Shown here: piece after piece, positions 1 to 8,973 of the stretch | Layout of the letters: each line of letters starts with the position of its first letter | Position numbering within the stretch: position 1 is the first letter of the stretch | NCBI RefSeq assembly: GCF_000284295.1 | Contig: NC_017093.1 | Location: forward strand, 6,944,001-7,008,000 | Direction of reading: 5' to 3' | Length of the DNA: 64,000 nucleotides | Origin: Actinoplanes missouriensis 431 | Lineage (GTDB): Bacteria; Actinomycetota; Actinomycetes; Mycobacteriales; Micromonosporaceae | Notes under the pieces: model-generated | Told to the model about the DNA's origin: nothing | The model's database searches: none | The model's input: only the letters and a program-made list of their open reading frames with translations | Position numbers and translations under genes: made by a program

Positions 1-403
1 TCTCGTTCTCGGAGCGTCCCTTGACGCGGGCCCACATGATCCGGCTGTTCGCGTCGGTGCCGCTGCCGGAGACGTAGATGAAGGTCAACTGCGGATTCAA
101 CCCCGCGAGGGTACGGGCGGCGGCCACCGGATAGTCGTAAGAAACCCGGGTGTAGGCGGCCTCGTCCATGCCCAGTGACGACACGCCGAGACAGTAGAAG
201 CAGGCGTCGTACCCGGACAGCTGCCCGGCGATCGGCGACAGATCGGCGAAATCGGCGAGCGTCACCTCGGACAGTTTCGGGTGGCTCACGCCGGTCGGCG
301 TGCGGGTCACCGCCAGCACCCCGGTCACGTCCGGCGCGAGCAGCGACTCCCGCAGGACGCCCTGACCGACCATCCCGGTCGCCCCGAAAACAATCACCCG
401 CAT
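1..403 (-). CDS. NAD(P)-binding epimerase/dehydratase-like protein, 3' end outside window
   Basis: Reading the minus strand from the ATG at 403 gives an open frame to the window edge (134 codons, no stop), so the gene is truncated by the window, not broken. The protein starts MRVIVFGATGMVGQGVLRES: a first beta strand followed by GATGxxG, the Rossmann dinucleotide motif of extended short-chain dehydrogenases and NAD(P)H-binding epimerase-like proteins. Further on are a CLGVSS stretch and an FIYVSGSGTD stretch, matching the usual strands carrying the active-site Ser of that superfamily. A GGAGGAG ribosome site lies just upstream of the ATG. It is divergent from the SWIM gene with about 50 bp between the starts. 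Substrate unknown. Confidence 0.8.
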   Translation of the reverse strand, partial: MRVIVFGATGMVGQGVLRESLLAPDVTGVLAVTRTPTGVSHPKLSEVTLADFADLSPIAGQLSGYDACFYCLGVSSLGMDEAAYTRVSYDYPVAAARTLAGLNPQLTFIYVSGSGTDANSRIMWARVKGRSENE

Positions 404-442
404 GCCTGCTCCTCCGGCCGGGAAAACGTCGTACCCCCGGCC

Positions 443-448
443 TAGGGT
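443..448 (+). promoter_or_regulatory. Putative -10 hexamer for leaderless SWIM-gene transcript
   Basis: TAGGGT ends 6 nt before the GTG at 455, the spacing expected if transcription starts at the start codon. There is no Shine-Dalgarno sequence between them. Seen directly; promoter activity is inferred. Confidence 0.45.
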
Positions 449-454
449 CTCATC

Positions 455-3400
455 GTGGAAGTCGAACGTTGGTCAACCGCCCAGGTCGAGGCTCTCGCAC
501 CCGACCCCGGTTCGCTGCGGAACGCGCGCGGCGTCACCGGCCGGTTCACCACGTCCGGCCGGCTCGGCGACGTGCTGTGGGGGCTCTGCCGGGGCTATGA
601 GGTGGCCGTCGATCTGTCCGGTCCGGCCTACCGATGCTCCTGCCCCAGCCGCAAGATCCCGTGCAAGCACGCGCTGGCACTGCTGCTGCGCTGGGCGGAG
701 TCCGGCATCGCCGAGGGGGAGGCACCGGATTTCGCCCGCACGTGGCAGGCCGCGCGCTCCCGTCCGAAAGGGAACGGCACGCCCGACCCGGTTGCGGCGG
801 CCCGGCGGGCGGCGGAGCGTGCCGAGCGGGTGGCCGGCGGCATGGCCGAGCTGCGCCGCTGGCTCGACGACCAGGTCGAGCAGGGTCTGTCCGGGTTCGC
901 GCGGTCCGGCCGGCAGGCGGCCGAGTCGATGGCGGCCCGGCTGGTCGACGCTCAGGCGCCGGGCGCGGCGGGCATGCTGCGCCGTCTCTCCGGCGCCGCC
1001 GGTGCCGGGCCGCACTGGGCCGACCGGGTGCTCGGTGAGCTAGGACTGCTGCGACTGCTCGCCGACGGGCATGCCCGGCTCGGCGAGCTCGATCCGGCAC
1101 TGGCCGCGACGGTCCGCTCCCGGATCGGTTTCCCCACCGCGACCGAGGAGGTGCTGGCCGGCCCGCGCGTCACCGACCGCTGGCAGGTCCTCGGCCGGGT
1201 CGAGGTCGACGACGGCGCGCTCACCACCCGCCGCACCTGGCTGCACGGTGCCGGCACCGACCGGTTCGCGCTGGTCCTGGCGTTCTCGGCGGCCGGTCAG
1301 CCACTCCCGGCCGACCTGCTCCCGGGCTCCGAGTTCCGCGGCGACCTCTGCTTCTACCCCGGCTCGGCGCCGCTGCGCGCGCTCGTCGCCGAGCGTCTCT
1401 CGGCCGCCGAGCCGTTCGGCTCGCCGCAGGGCGCCGGGTCCATCCGGGCGGCTCTCTCCCGCTGGTCGTCGCTGCTGTCCACAGAGCCATTCCGGTACGA
1501 CGGACCGATGCTTCTCGCCGGCGTCCGGCCCGGTGACGGTTTCCTGGTCGACGAGGAGGGCTCGGCCCTGCCGCTCGCGCCGGGGCACCGCGAGCCGTGG
1601 TGGCTGCTCGCCGCGGCGGGCGGCCGACCCGCCACGGTCGCCGCGGAGTGGTCGCCGGCCGGATTGCGGCCGCTCGCCGCCTGGGCCGACGGTGAGTTCG
1701 TGCCGGCCGGGCCGCCGGTCCCCGATCCGAGCCTGCGCCGGGAGCCGGAGTTGCCGGCCGAGCTGCTGGCGGCGGCGCTGGTCGGGACGGCGCGGCGCCC
1801 GTGGGCGGGCGGCGCGGTGGCGGCGGGGTCGTCGAGCGTCACGATCGGGCCCCCGGGTTCTTCATCGGGTGCGCCGCCGGGCGCGGGCGCGCCGCCGGGC
1901 GCGGGCGCGCCGCCGGGCGCGGGCGCGCCGCCGGGCGCGGGCGCGCCGCCGGGCGCGGGCGCGTCCGCGGGCGCGCCGCCGGGGGTTTCGCCGGCTGACG
2001 TGTCGGAGGCGGCAGGCGCTTCGGCCGGTGCGGGAGGCGTGACCGGCGCGGGGGCGCTGCTGGAGGCGGTGGCTGTGGCGCTGGTGTGCCGGCGGGCCGG
2101 GGTCGAGCCGGAGCGTGGTCGTGTCCCGGCGCCGGCGGCGCCCGCGGAGGCCGCCTCGCCGTTGCCGGTCGCCGCCTCGGCCCGGCTGGCACGCATTCTC
2201 GCCGGTGGCGCCCCCGGTGGCGGCCACCTGCAGCAGGAGTTGCTGGCGCAGTGGCTGGCCGCGGCGGCGGCGCGGGGCGGGTTCGTGCGGCCGGCGCTGC
2301 TGCCCGCGCTGCTCGATGCCGGGCGGCGCGACACGACGGTCCGGCCGGCGCTGGCCCGGGTCGCGGGGGCGCGCGGCGCGTGGCTGGCCGGGCAGCGCAC
2401 CGACTGGCGCTGGCTGCTGGACGAGGTGATCCCGAGCCGTGCCGACCTGGCCGCGCTGGGGATCTGGCCGGGAGATCCCGACGGCGTGCGGGCCGGGTCC
2501 GGAGGCGGCGGTCAGCGCGGATCCGGAAACGGGCGGGCCGGGTCTGATCAGGGGATTTGGGAGACCGGGTCCGGCAGCGTGCGACTCGGGCTGCTGGTGG
2601 CGCTGCGCCGGGCCGACCCCGACCGGGCGCGGGAGCTGGTCGTGAGCACCTGGGAGCAGGAGTCCTCGGAGGACCGCGCGCGGTTCCTGGGCGCCTTCGG
2701 CGCCGGGCTGTCGCTGCGGGACGAGCCACTGCTGGAGCGGGCGCTGGACGATCGGCGCAAGGAGGTCCGGGAGGCGGCGCTCGACCTGCTCCGGGTGCTT
2801 CCCGGCGCGGCGCTCGGGCGGCGGATGGCCGGGCGGGCGCATGCGGCGGTCCGGTTCGACGGGCGGCGGCTCTCCGTCGAGCCGCCCGCCGAGCTGGACC
2901 AGGGGCTGCGCCGCGACGGGGTGAGCGCGACCCAGGTCCGGGGCGTCGGCGCCGGCGCCTGGCTGCTGGAGGAGGTGGTGGCCGGCACGCCGCTCGCCAC
3001 CTGGACCGGGCTCGACCCGGACGAGTGGGTGCGGGTGGCCCGCGGGCACGACTGGGCCACTCCCCTGCTGCACGGCTGGGCGAAAGCCGCGATCGTCCAG
3101 CACGACTCCGCCTGGGCTGTCGCGCTGCTCGGGGCGGCGGCCGGGGCGCTACGCGAGTCGGTGCGCTGGGACCTGCATCTGGTGCTGCCGCCGGACCATC
3201 TGGCCCGGCTCGCCGCCGAGGCGCTGCGCACCGACGACGGCGCCGCCCACCGGCTGCTCACGCTGCATCCGGGACCGTGGCCGGACCGTCTGGCGGTGGT
3301 CGTCCTGGAGACGGTGGCGGCGCGAGCGCGTACCGATCGGCACACCTGGCAGCTCGGCGAGCTGTGCCGGACCGCGGCGCTCGCCATGCCCCCGGGGTAC

Positions 3401-3526
3401 GCGGATCTCGCCGGTCGCCTCGCCACCGAGCTGGACCAGTCCCTCGATCCGTCGCGGGTGCGGCCGGTGGCCGACCTGGCCCGCACCCTCAATTTCCGCA
3501 ACGAGATGCTTCAGGAGCTTCAATGA
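455..3526 (+). CDS. SWIM zinc finger protein fused to a DUF5691-like C-terminal region
   Basis: 1023 aa. Residues 58-72 contain C61-x-C63-x6-C70-x-H72, the CxCx(n)CxH signature of SWIM zinc fingers. After a helical region there is a Gly/Ala/Pro linker (about 465-515) with five back-to-back GAPPGA units encoded by an 18-bp direct repeat at 1868-1957. The C-terminal half (about 520-1023), with HEAT-like helical stretches, fits DUF5691, which relatives often carry as a separate gene; I infer a fusion. The stop overlaps the ATG of the MoxR gene (ATGA), so the two are translationally coupled. The operon resembles E. coli yehLMPQ, where YehQ is the SWIM protein; the cellular role is unknown. The GTG start is preceded by a -10-like hexamer, not a ribosome site. 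Confidence 0.88.
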   Translation: MEVERWSTAQVEALAPDPGSLRNARGVTGRFTTSGRLGDVLWGLCRGYEVAVDLSGPAYRCSCPSRKIPCKHALALLLRWAESGIAEGEAPDFARTWQAARSRPKGNGTPDPVAAARRAAERAERVAGGMAELRRWLDDQVEQGLSGFARSGRQAAESMAARLVDAQAPGAAGMLRRLSGAAGAGPHWADRVLGELGLLRLLADGHARLGELDPALAATVRSRIGFPTATEEVLAGPRVTDRWQVLGRVEVDDGALTTRRTWLHGAGTDRFALVLAFSAAGQPLPADLLPGSEFRGDLCFYPGSAPLRALVAERLSAAEPFGSPQGAGSIRAALSRWSSLLSTEPFRYDGPMLLAGVRPGDGFLVDEEGSALPLAPGHREPWWLLAAAGGRPATVAAEWSPAGLRPLAAWADGEFVPAGPPVPDPSLRREPELPAELLAAALVGTARRPWAGGAVAAGSSSVTIGPPGSSSGAPPGAGAPPGAGAPPGAGAPPGAGAPPGAGASAGAPPGVSPADVSEAAGASAGAGGVTGAGALLEAVAVALVCRRAGVEPERGRVPAPAAPAEAASPLPVAASARLARILAGGAPGGGHLQQELLAQWLAAAAARGGFVRPALLPALLDAGRRDTTVRPALARVAGARGAWLAGQRTDWRWLLDEVIPSRADLAALGIWPGDPDGVRAGSGGGGQRGSGNGRAGSDQGIWETGSGSVRLGLLVALRRADPDRARELVVSTWEQESSEDRARFLGAFGAGLSLRDEPLLERALDDRRKEVREAALDLLRVLPGAALGRRMAGRAHAAVRFDGRRLSVEPPAELDQGLRRDGVSATQVRGVGAGAWLLEEVVAGTPLATWTGLDPDEWVRVARGHDWATPLLHGWAKAAIVQHDSAWAVALLGAAAGALRESVRWDLHLVLPPDHLARLAAEALRTDDGAAHRLLTLHPGPWPDRLAVVVLETVAARARTDRHTWQLGELCRTAALAMPPGYADLAGRLATELDQSLDPSRVRPVADLARTLNFRNEMLQELQ
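1868..1957 (+). repeat. Five 18-bp direct repeats encoding a GAPPGA linker
   Basis: Five in-frame copies of an 18-bp unit encode GAPPGA within the SWIM/DUF5691 protein, followed by a partly degenerate copy. Its pure repeat character suggests a copy-number-variable hinge between two domains. Confidence 0.85.
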
Positions 3527-4677
3527 ACCATTTTCAACCTGACATCGGGCCGGAGCAGCCGGGCCGTCCTCCTGCGCCGGCACCTACGGCCCCTCGACAC
3601 GTTGAAAAAAGTTCAGTGACTGCTCTGCGACCGCACGCCGAGGACCAGTACGCCGACGAACTGGCCCTGCTCGCCGGCACCGACGAGCGGCACCGGCCGC
3701 CGGGCTGGAGGCTCTCCCCGCACGCCGTGGTCACCTATCTGCTCGGGGACGGCGCGAAGATCACCCCGAAGTACGTCGGGCCCCGCCGCCTGATCGAGGT
3801 GGCCGTCGCGACGCTCGCCACCGACCGGGCGCTGCTGCTGCTCGGCGTGCCGGGTACCGCGAAGACCTGGGTCTCCGAGCATCTGGCGGCGGCGATCTCC
3901 GGCGATTCCACGCTGCTGGTGCAGGGCACGGCCGGCACGGCCGAGGAGTCCATCCGGTACGGGTGGAACTACGCCCGCCTGCTCGCCGACGGTCCCACCG
4001 ACGCGGCGCTGGTGCCGAGCCCGATCATGCGGGCCATGCGGAGCGGCTCGATCGCCCGGCTGGAGGAGCTCACCCGGGTTCCGTCCGACGTGCAGGACGC
4101 GCTGATCACCATTCTGTCCGAGAAGACGCTGCCGGTCCCGGAGCTGAACACCGAGGTGCAGGCGGAGCGCGGCTTCAACCTGATCGCCACGGCGAACGAC
4201 CGGGACCGGGGTGTCAACGAGCTCTCCAGCGCGCTGCGGCGGCGGTTCAACACGGTCGTGCTGCCGATGCCGGCCAGCGCCGACGACGAGGTGGAGATCG
4301 TCGCCCGGCGGGTGGCGCAGCTGGGTCGCTCGCTCGAGCTGCCCGAGGTGCCGGAGGCGCTGGAGGAGATCCGCCGGGTGGTCACCATCTTCCGCGAGTT
4401 GCGCAGCGGGACGACCGAGGACGGGCGCACCAGGCTGAAATCGCCGACCGGCACGCTCTCCACGGCGGAGGCGATCTCGGTGATCACGAGCGGGATGGCG
4501 CTCGCCGCCCACTTCGGCGACGGAACGCTGCACCCGTCCGACGTGGCGTCCGGCATCGTCGGCGCAGTGGTCAAGGACCCGGCCTCGGACGGCGTGGTCT
4601 GGCGGGAGTACCTGGAGACCGTGGTCCGCGAGCGCGACGGCTGGCGGGACTTCTACCGGGCCGCCCGCGATGCCTGA
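3523..4677 (+). CDS. MoxR-type AAA+ ATPase (YehL-like)
   Basis: 384 aa. The start is ATG 3523, 4 nt overlapping the previous stop and preceded by CAGGAG; the frame stays open upstream but that part is a shadow of the SWIM gene. Walker A is GVPGTAKT (108-115), sensor 1 is ATAND (222-226) and an arginine-finger stretch SALRRRFN lies at 236-243. At the Walker B position (about 180-190) the sequence reads LEELTRVPSDVQ, where most MoxR proteins have DE, so the first acid is Glu. MoxR ATPases work with VWA proteins in complex assembly or remodelling; the VWA partner is two genes downstream. Second gene of the four-gene operon; its target is unknown. Confidence 0.9.
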   Translation: MNHFQPDIGPEQPGRPPAPAPTAPRHVEKSSVTALRPHAEDQYADELALLAGTDERHRPPGWRLSPHAVVTYLLGDGAKITPKYVGPRRLIEVAVATLATDRALLLLGVPGTAKTWVSEHLAAAISGDSTLLVQGTAGTAEESIRYGWNYARLLADGPTDAALVPSPIMRAMRSGSIARLEELTRVPSDVQDALITILSEKTLPVPELNTEVQAERGFNLIATANDRDRGVNELSSALRRRFNTVVLPMPASADDEVEIVARRVAQLGRSLELPEVPEALEEIRRVVTIFRELRSGTTEDGRTRLKSPTGTLSTAEAISVITSGMALAAHFGDGTLHPSDVASGIVGAVVKDPASDGVVWREYLETVVRERDGWRDFYRAARDA

Positions 4678-6856
4678 ACGGCTCTACGGCATCCGCCATC
4701 ACGGCCCGGGTTCGGCCCGTGCCGTGGTGCGCGAGCTCGACCGGCAGCCGCCGGACGTGTTGCTGATCGAGGGCCCGCCGGAGGCCGACGACCTGGTGCG
4801 CTGGGCCGCCGACGACGGTCTGCAGCCCCCGGTGGCCCTCCTCGGATACTCCGTGGACGACCCCGCCCGGGCGGCGTTCTGGCCGTTCGCGGTCTTCTCC
4901 CCGGAGTGGCAGGCGATCCGATGGGCGGTGCGGCGCGGCGTTCCGGTGCGTTTCTTCGACCTTCCGTACGCGTACACACCGGACCTCGATCGTGAGAAGC
5001 GTGCCCGGCGGCCGGTCGATCCGATCGGTGAGCTGGCGGCCGCCGCCGGTTACGACGATCCGGAACGCTGGTGGGAGGACGTGGTCGAGCATCGCGGCGT
5101 GCCGGTCTTCGCAGCGATCGAGGAGGCGATGACCGCGATCCGGGAGACCGCCGAGGACGACCCCTCGGATCTGCTCCGGGAGGCCCACATGCGGTCGGTG
5201 CTGCGGGCGGAGCGCCGCCGGCACGACGACATCGCCGTGGTGTGCGGCGCGTGGCACGTGCCGGCGCTGGCCCGCAAGGTCCCGGTCAAGGACGACACCG
5301 CGCTGCTCAAGGGCAGGCGTAAGGCGAAGGTGGCGTTCACCTGGGTGCCGTGGACCTACGGGCGGCTGGCCTCCTGGTCGGGGTACGGCGCCGGGGTGCG
5401 CTCGCCCGGCTGGTACCACCACCTGTTCGCCCACTCCTCCGACGTGGTGCCGCGCTGGCTCGTCGACGCCGCCGGGGTGCTGCGCGCCGAGGGGGTTCCG
5501 ACGTCGTCGGCGCATGTCATCGAGGCGACCCGGCTCGCCGAGGCACTCGCCACCCTGCGCGGGCGGCCGCTCGCCGGTCTGGCCGAGGTCACCGAGGCGG
5601 CGGAGGCGGTGATGTGCGACGGCGAGCCGTTGCGCACCGAGCTGATCGCCCGCCGCCTGGTCGTCGGCGAGCGGCTCGGCGCGGTGCCGGACGCGATGCC
5701 TGCCGTCCCGCTCGCGCGGGACCTGGCCGCCGAGCAGAAATCGGTGCGCCTGCGGCCGGAGCCCACCGAGCGCGCCCTCGACCTGGACCTGCGGCGCGAG
5801 ATCGACCTGCGGCGCAGCCGGCTGCTGCACCGGCTGCGGACCCTGGACCTGCCGTGGGGTGAGCGCACGCCGAACCGGCGGGGCACCGGCACGTTCCGCG
5901 AGGAGTGGCGGATCTGCTGGCAGCCCGAGTTCGCGGTCCGGCTCGTCGAGGGGAGCATGTGGGGCACCACTGTCGCCTCGGCGGCGACCGCACGGGTCAC
6001 CCGGCGGGCCGATGCCGCCACCACACTGGCCGAGGTCACCGAGCTGGTGGAGATCTGCCTGCTGGCGGATCTCGGTGACGCGTACCCCCGGGTGCTCGCC
6101 GCCCTGGACACCCGGGCCGCGCTCGACGCCGACGTGCACCATCTGATGGCGGCGCTGCCGGCGCTGGCCCGCACCTCCCGGTACGGGGATGTCCGCCGTA
6201 CCGACGTCTCCGGTCTGTCAGCCGTCACCGCGGGACTGCTCGGACGCATCTGCGCCGGGTTGCCGGCGGCCGCGGGCTCGCTCTCCGACGACGCGGCGGA
6301 GCAGCTGCGCGACGGCATGGACGGCGTGCACCAGGCGGTCGCGCTGCTCGGCGACGACGCGTTGCGGGAGCTGTGGCTCACCACGATCGCGGCGCTCGCG
6401 GCCCGGCCCGGTCTGCACGGCCTGCCGGCCGGACGGCTCACCCGGCTGCTGCTCGACGCCGGGCGGCTGGACGGCGCCGAGGTGCGGCGGCGGCTGCGGC
6501 TGCCGCTGACCGCGGGCGGGTCACCGGCGTCCGCGGCGGCCTGGGTGGAGGGCTTCCTGGCCGGCGGCGGGTTGCTGCTGGTGCACGACGAGGCACTGCT
6601 GTCGCTGGTGGACGAGTGGCTGGCGGACATCCCGGCGGAGTCGTTCGAGGACGTGCTGCCGTTGCTGCGGCGGACGTTCGGCGGGTTCGACGCCGGGGAG
6701 CGGCAGGCGATCGGCGAGCGGGTGGCGCGCGGCACCGGCGGTGGAGGTGGCGGCGGGCCGGCCGCCAAGACCGTCGCGGCGATCGACCGGGAGCGGGCAG
6801 CCATGGTGCTGCCGACACTGTCCGCGCTGCTGGGACGACAGTTGGAGGTGCGATGA
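4670..6856 (+). CDS. DUF5682 family protein
   Basis: 728 aa, starting at ATG 4670, which overlaps the MoxR stop by 8 bp. The N terminus has RHHGPGSAR (9-17) and LLIEGPPEAD (31-40), and near residue 190 there is VVCGAWHVPAL. An acidic residue after a hydrophobic strand plus a later GxxH recalls the TraB/GumN and erythromycin-esterase-like hydrolase folds, so an enzymatic N-terminal domain is possible (inference). The rest is Ala/Leu-rich and mostly helical. The family regularly accompanies MoxR and VWA genes; the E. coli counterpart appears to be YehM. No signal peptide or membrane segment, so probably cytoplasmic. Biochemical function unknown. Confidence 0.8.
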   Translation: MPERLYGIRHHGPGSARAVVRELDRQPPDVLLIEGPPEADDLVRWAADDGLQPPVALLGYSVDDPARAAFWPFAVFSPEWQAIRWAVRRGVPVRFFDLPYAYTPDLDREKRARRPVDPIGELAAAAGYDDPERWWEDVVEHRGVPVFAAIEEAMTAIRETAEDDPSDLLREAHMRSVLRAERRRHDDIAVVCGAWHVPALARKVPVKDDTALLKGRRKAKVAFTWVPWTYGRLASWSGYGAGVRSPGWYHHLFAHSSDVVPRWLVDAAGVLRAEGVPTSSAHVIEATRLAEALATLRGRPLAGLAEVTEAAEAVMCDGEPLRTELIARRLVVGERLGAVPDAMPAVPLARDLAAEQKSVRLRPEPTERALDLDLRREIDLRRSRLLHRLRTLDLPWGERTPNRRGTGTFREEWRICWQPEFAVRLVEGSMWGTTVASAATARVTRRADAATTLAEVTELVEICLLADLGDAYPRVLAALDTRAALDADVHHLMAALPALARTSRYGDVRRTDVSGLSAVTAGLLGRICAGLPAAAGSLSDDAAEQLRDGMDGVHQAVALLGDDALRELWLTTIAALAARPGLHGLPAGRLTRLLLDAGRLDGAEVRRRLRLPLTAGGSPASAAAWVEGFLAGGGLLLVHDEALLSLVDEWLADIPAESFEDVLPLLRRTFGGFDAGERQAIGERVARGTGGGGGGGPAAKTVAAIDRERAAMVLPTLSALLGRQLEVR

Positions 6857-7998
6857 CTGACGAACGGCAGCGGCGGTGGCGGCTTGTGCTCGGCGGGGCG
6901 GCCGATGAGTCGCTCGGCGCGGCCGCCGCCGGCAGGGACGGCGCGATGGACGCGGCGATGGCGGCGCTCTACGACACCGCCGAAGCCGGCTCGTCCGGGC
7001 AGCAGCGCTCGGGCGGGCTGGGCAGCTCGGCGCCGAAAGTGGCGCGCTGGCTCGGCGACATCCGGGAGTACTTCCCGAGCACCGTCGTCCAGGTCATGCA
7101 GGCCGACGCGATCGAGCGGCTCGACCTGACCCGGCTGCTGCTGGAACCGGAGATGCTCGCCGCCGTCGAACCCGACGTGCACCTGGTCGGCACGCTGCTC
7201 TCGCTGAACCGGGTGATGCCGGACGCGACGAAGGAGGCGGCGCGACAGGTCGTGCGTACCGTGGTCGAGCAGTTGGAACGCCGGATCGCCCAGCGCACCC
7301 GGTCGGCGGTGTCCGGCGCGCTCAACCGGGCGGCCCGGATCGCCCGTCCCCGGCACGCCGACATCGACTGGGACCGGACCATCCGCGCCAATCTCAAGCA
7401 CTACCAGCCCGATCACGGCACGCTGATCCCGGAGCGCCTGATCGGGTACGGGCGGCGGACCACCGCGGTGCAGCGGGACGTCGTGCTCTGCGTCGACCAG
7501 TCCGGCTCGATGGCGTCGTCGGTGGTGTTCGCCGGGGTGTTCGCGGCGGTGCTGGCGTCGATGCGGTCGCTGCGGACGTCGCTTGTCGTCTTCGACACCG
7601 CGGTGGTGGACCTGACCGAGCAGCTCAGTGACCCGGTGGAGGTGCTGTTCGGCACCCAGCTGGGCGGCGGGACGGACATCAACCGGGCCCTGGCGTACTC
7701 CCAGCAGCTGATCACCCGGCCGCGGGACAGCATCCTCGTGCTGATCAGCGACCTCTACGAGGGTGGCGTGCGGGAGGAGATGCTGCGCCGGGTCGCCGAG
7801 ATGACGGCGGCGGGTGTTCAGGTCGTGGTGCTGCTCGCGCTCTCCGACGAGGGCGCGCCGTCCTACGACCACGAGAACGCGGCGGCCCTCGCCGCCCTGG
7901 GGGTGCCGGCGTTCGCGTGCACTCCCGACGTCTTCCCGGAACTGATGGCGGCCGCGATCGAACAGCGGGACCTGATGGCGTTCGCTGCCGCGAAGTAA
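6853..7998 (+). CDS. VWA domain (CoxE-like) protein, operon partner of the MoxR ATPase
   Basis: 381 aa. ATG 6853 overlaps the DUF5682 stop (ATGA), and GGAGG lies upstream. A helical N-terminal region (1-200) is followed by a VWA domain. The metal-ion-dependent adhesion site is complete: D215-Q-S217-G-S219, then a GGGTD stretch and LVLISD further on. CoxE/YehP-type VWA proteins act with MoxR ATPases as metal-dependent scaffolds. Last gene of the coupled operon SWIM-MoxR-DUF5682-VWA; the overlapping starts suggest stoichiometric production of a complex. Probably cytoplasmic. Substrate unknown. Confidence 0.9.
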   Translation: MTDERQRRWRLVLGGAADESLGAAAAGRDGAMDAAMAALYDTAEAGSSGQQRSGGLGSSAPKVARWLGDIREYFPSTVVQVMQADAIERLDLTRLLLEPEMLAAVEPDVHLVGTLLSLNRVMPDATKEAARQVVRTVVEQLERRIAQRTRSAVSGALNRAARIARPRHADIDWDRTIRANLKHYQPDHGTLIPERLIGYGRRTTAVQRDVVLCVDQSGSMASSVVFAGVFAAVLASMRSLRTSLVVFDTAVVDLTEQLSDPVEVLFGTQLGGGTDINRALAYSQQLITRPRDSILVLISDLYEGGVREEMLRRVAEMTAAGVQVVVLLALSDEGAPSYDHENAAALAALGVPAFACTPDVFPELMAAAIEQRDLMAFAAAK

Positions 7999-8012
7999 CT
8001 ACCGTAGGGGGC

Positions 8013-8801
8013 ATGACTGCTTACTTGAGCAACCCGTCGATCTGGCAGGAGAGCTGGGACCGGCAGCAGGAGGCGTTCCTGCCGGACCGCGAGCACCGAT
8101 TCGAGGCCATGCTGGACGCCGTCGCCGCGGTCAGCGACGTCTCCGGGACCGGCGGCGCCGCCCCGCGGCTGCTCGACCTGGCCGGCGGGACCGGGTCGAT
8201 CAGCCTGCGCGCCCTCGCCCGCTTCCCGCTCGCCCGGGTCACCGTGCTCGACCAGGATCCGGTGCTGCTCACCATCGCCGCATCGTCGCTGCGCGACCGG
8301 GCCACCATCGTGGACGCCGACCTGAGCGACCCGGAGTGGCGGTCGAAGCTGCCCCACGACGCCGTGCGCGACGGCTTCGACGCGGTGCTGACCGCGACCG
8401 CGCTGCACTGGCTGCCGGCCGAGCGGGTGGGCGCACTCTACGCGGAGATCCGCGAGGTGCTGCGGCCGGGCGGGGTCTTCGCGAACGCCGACCACATGCC
8501 CGAGGAGGGCCTGCCGGAGCTGTCGGTCAAGCTGCGCGATCACGCGCGGGCGCAGCGCGAGGCACGGTACGCGTCCGGAGCGTCCACCTCGTGGCCCGAC
8601 TGGTGGGCCCGCGCCGCAGCCGACGAGCAGCTCGCGCCGAAGGCCGTCGAGCGGGAGCGGATCTACCCGGCCCGGGAGCACGGCGAGGAGTGGACGCCGC
8701 CCGCGTCGTGGCACGTCGAGGCGCTGCTGGCGGGCGGGTTCCGCGAGGCCGGCGTGATCTGGCGAGGCGGCACCGACGCGGCCGTGGCCGGCCTGCGGTA
8801 G
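8013..8801 (+). CDS. Class I SAM-dependent methyltransferase
   Basis: 262 aa. ATG 8013 was chosen because upstream in-frame sequence overlaps the VWA gene; TACCGT ends 7 nt before it, so the message may be leaderless. LLDLAGGTGSISL (motif I, SAM-binding glycine loop), VTVLDQDP (motif II acidic residue), and DGFDAVLTATALHWLP (motif IV region) mark a class I methyltransferase of the trans-aconitate/UbiE-like type. A small molecule is the likely substrate. It lies 14 bp after the VWA gene but has its own promoter-like element, so membership of that operon is uncertain. It ends just before a repeat array. Confidence 0.85.
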   Translation: MTAYLSNPSIWQESWDRQQEAFLPDREHRFEAMLDAVAAVSDVSGTGGAAPRLLDLAGGTGSISLRALARFPLARVTVLDQDPVLLTIAASSLRDRATIVDADLSDPEWRSKLPHDAVRDGFDAVLTATALHWLPAERVGALYAEIREVLRPGGVFANADHMPEEGLPELSVKLRDHARAQREARYASGASTSWPDWWARAAADEQLAPKAVERERIYPAREHGEEWTPPASWHVEALLAGGFREAGVIWRGGTDAAVAGLR

Positions 8802-8806
8802 CACCT

Positions 8807-8962
8807 GCCGAAAGTCGGCGCCCCGCCAAAGCCCGAAGCCGGCGTCCCACGAAAACGCGAGAGCCGGCGCCCCACCGAAGCGCGAAAGCCGGCGCCCCAC
8901 CAAAGCCCGAAGCCGGTGCCCCACGAAAACGCGAAAGCCGGCGCCCCGCCGTCGGGCGCCGG
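8807..8962. repeat. Imperfect ~25-bp tandem repeat array
   Basis: About five to six copies of a unit close to GCCGGCGCCCCACCAAAGC plus a CGAA(A) tail fill the space between convergent genes. Units alternate between CCACCAAAGC and CCACGAAAAC versions. GCCGGC is itself palindromic. No convincing reading frame. Confidence 0.8.
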
Positions 8963-8973
8963 CTCGCGGCGGG

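Noticed and set aside
1868..1957. Frame disruption or assembly error in the SWIM gene repeat
   Set aside because: The 18-bp units keep the frame, and coding character continues on both sides, so it is a real linker.
2557..3522. Longer N terminus for the MoxR ATPase
   Set aside because: The added 322 residues are a shadow of the SWIM gene; ATG 3523 has a ribosome site and a typical coupling overlap.
5356..7872. 838-codon minus-strand open frame
   Set aside because: Lies across two well-supported plus-strand genes (DUF5682 and VWA) and has Ser/Arg/Ala-rich shadow composition.
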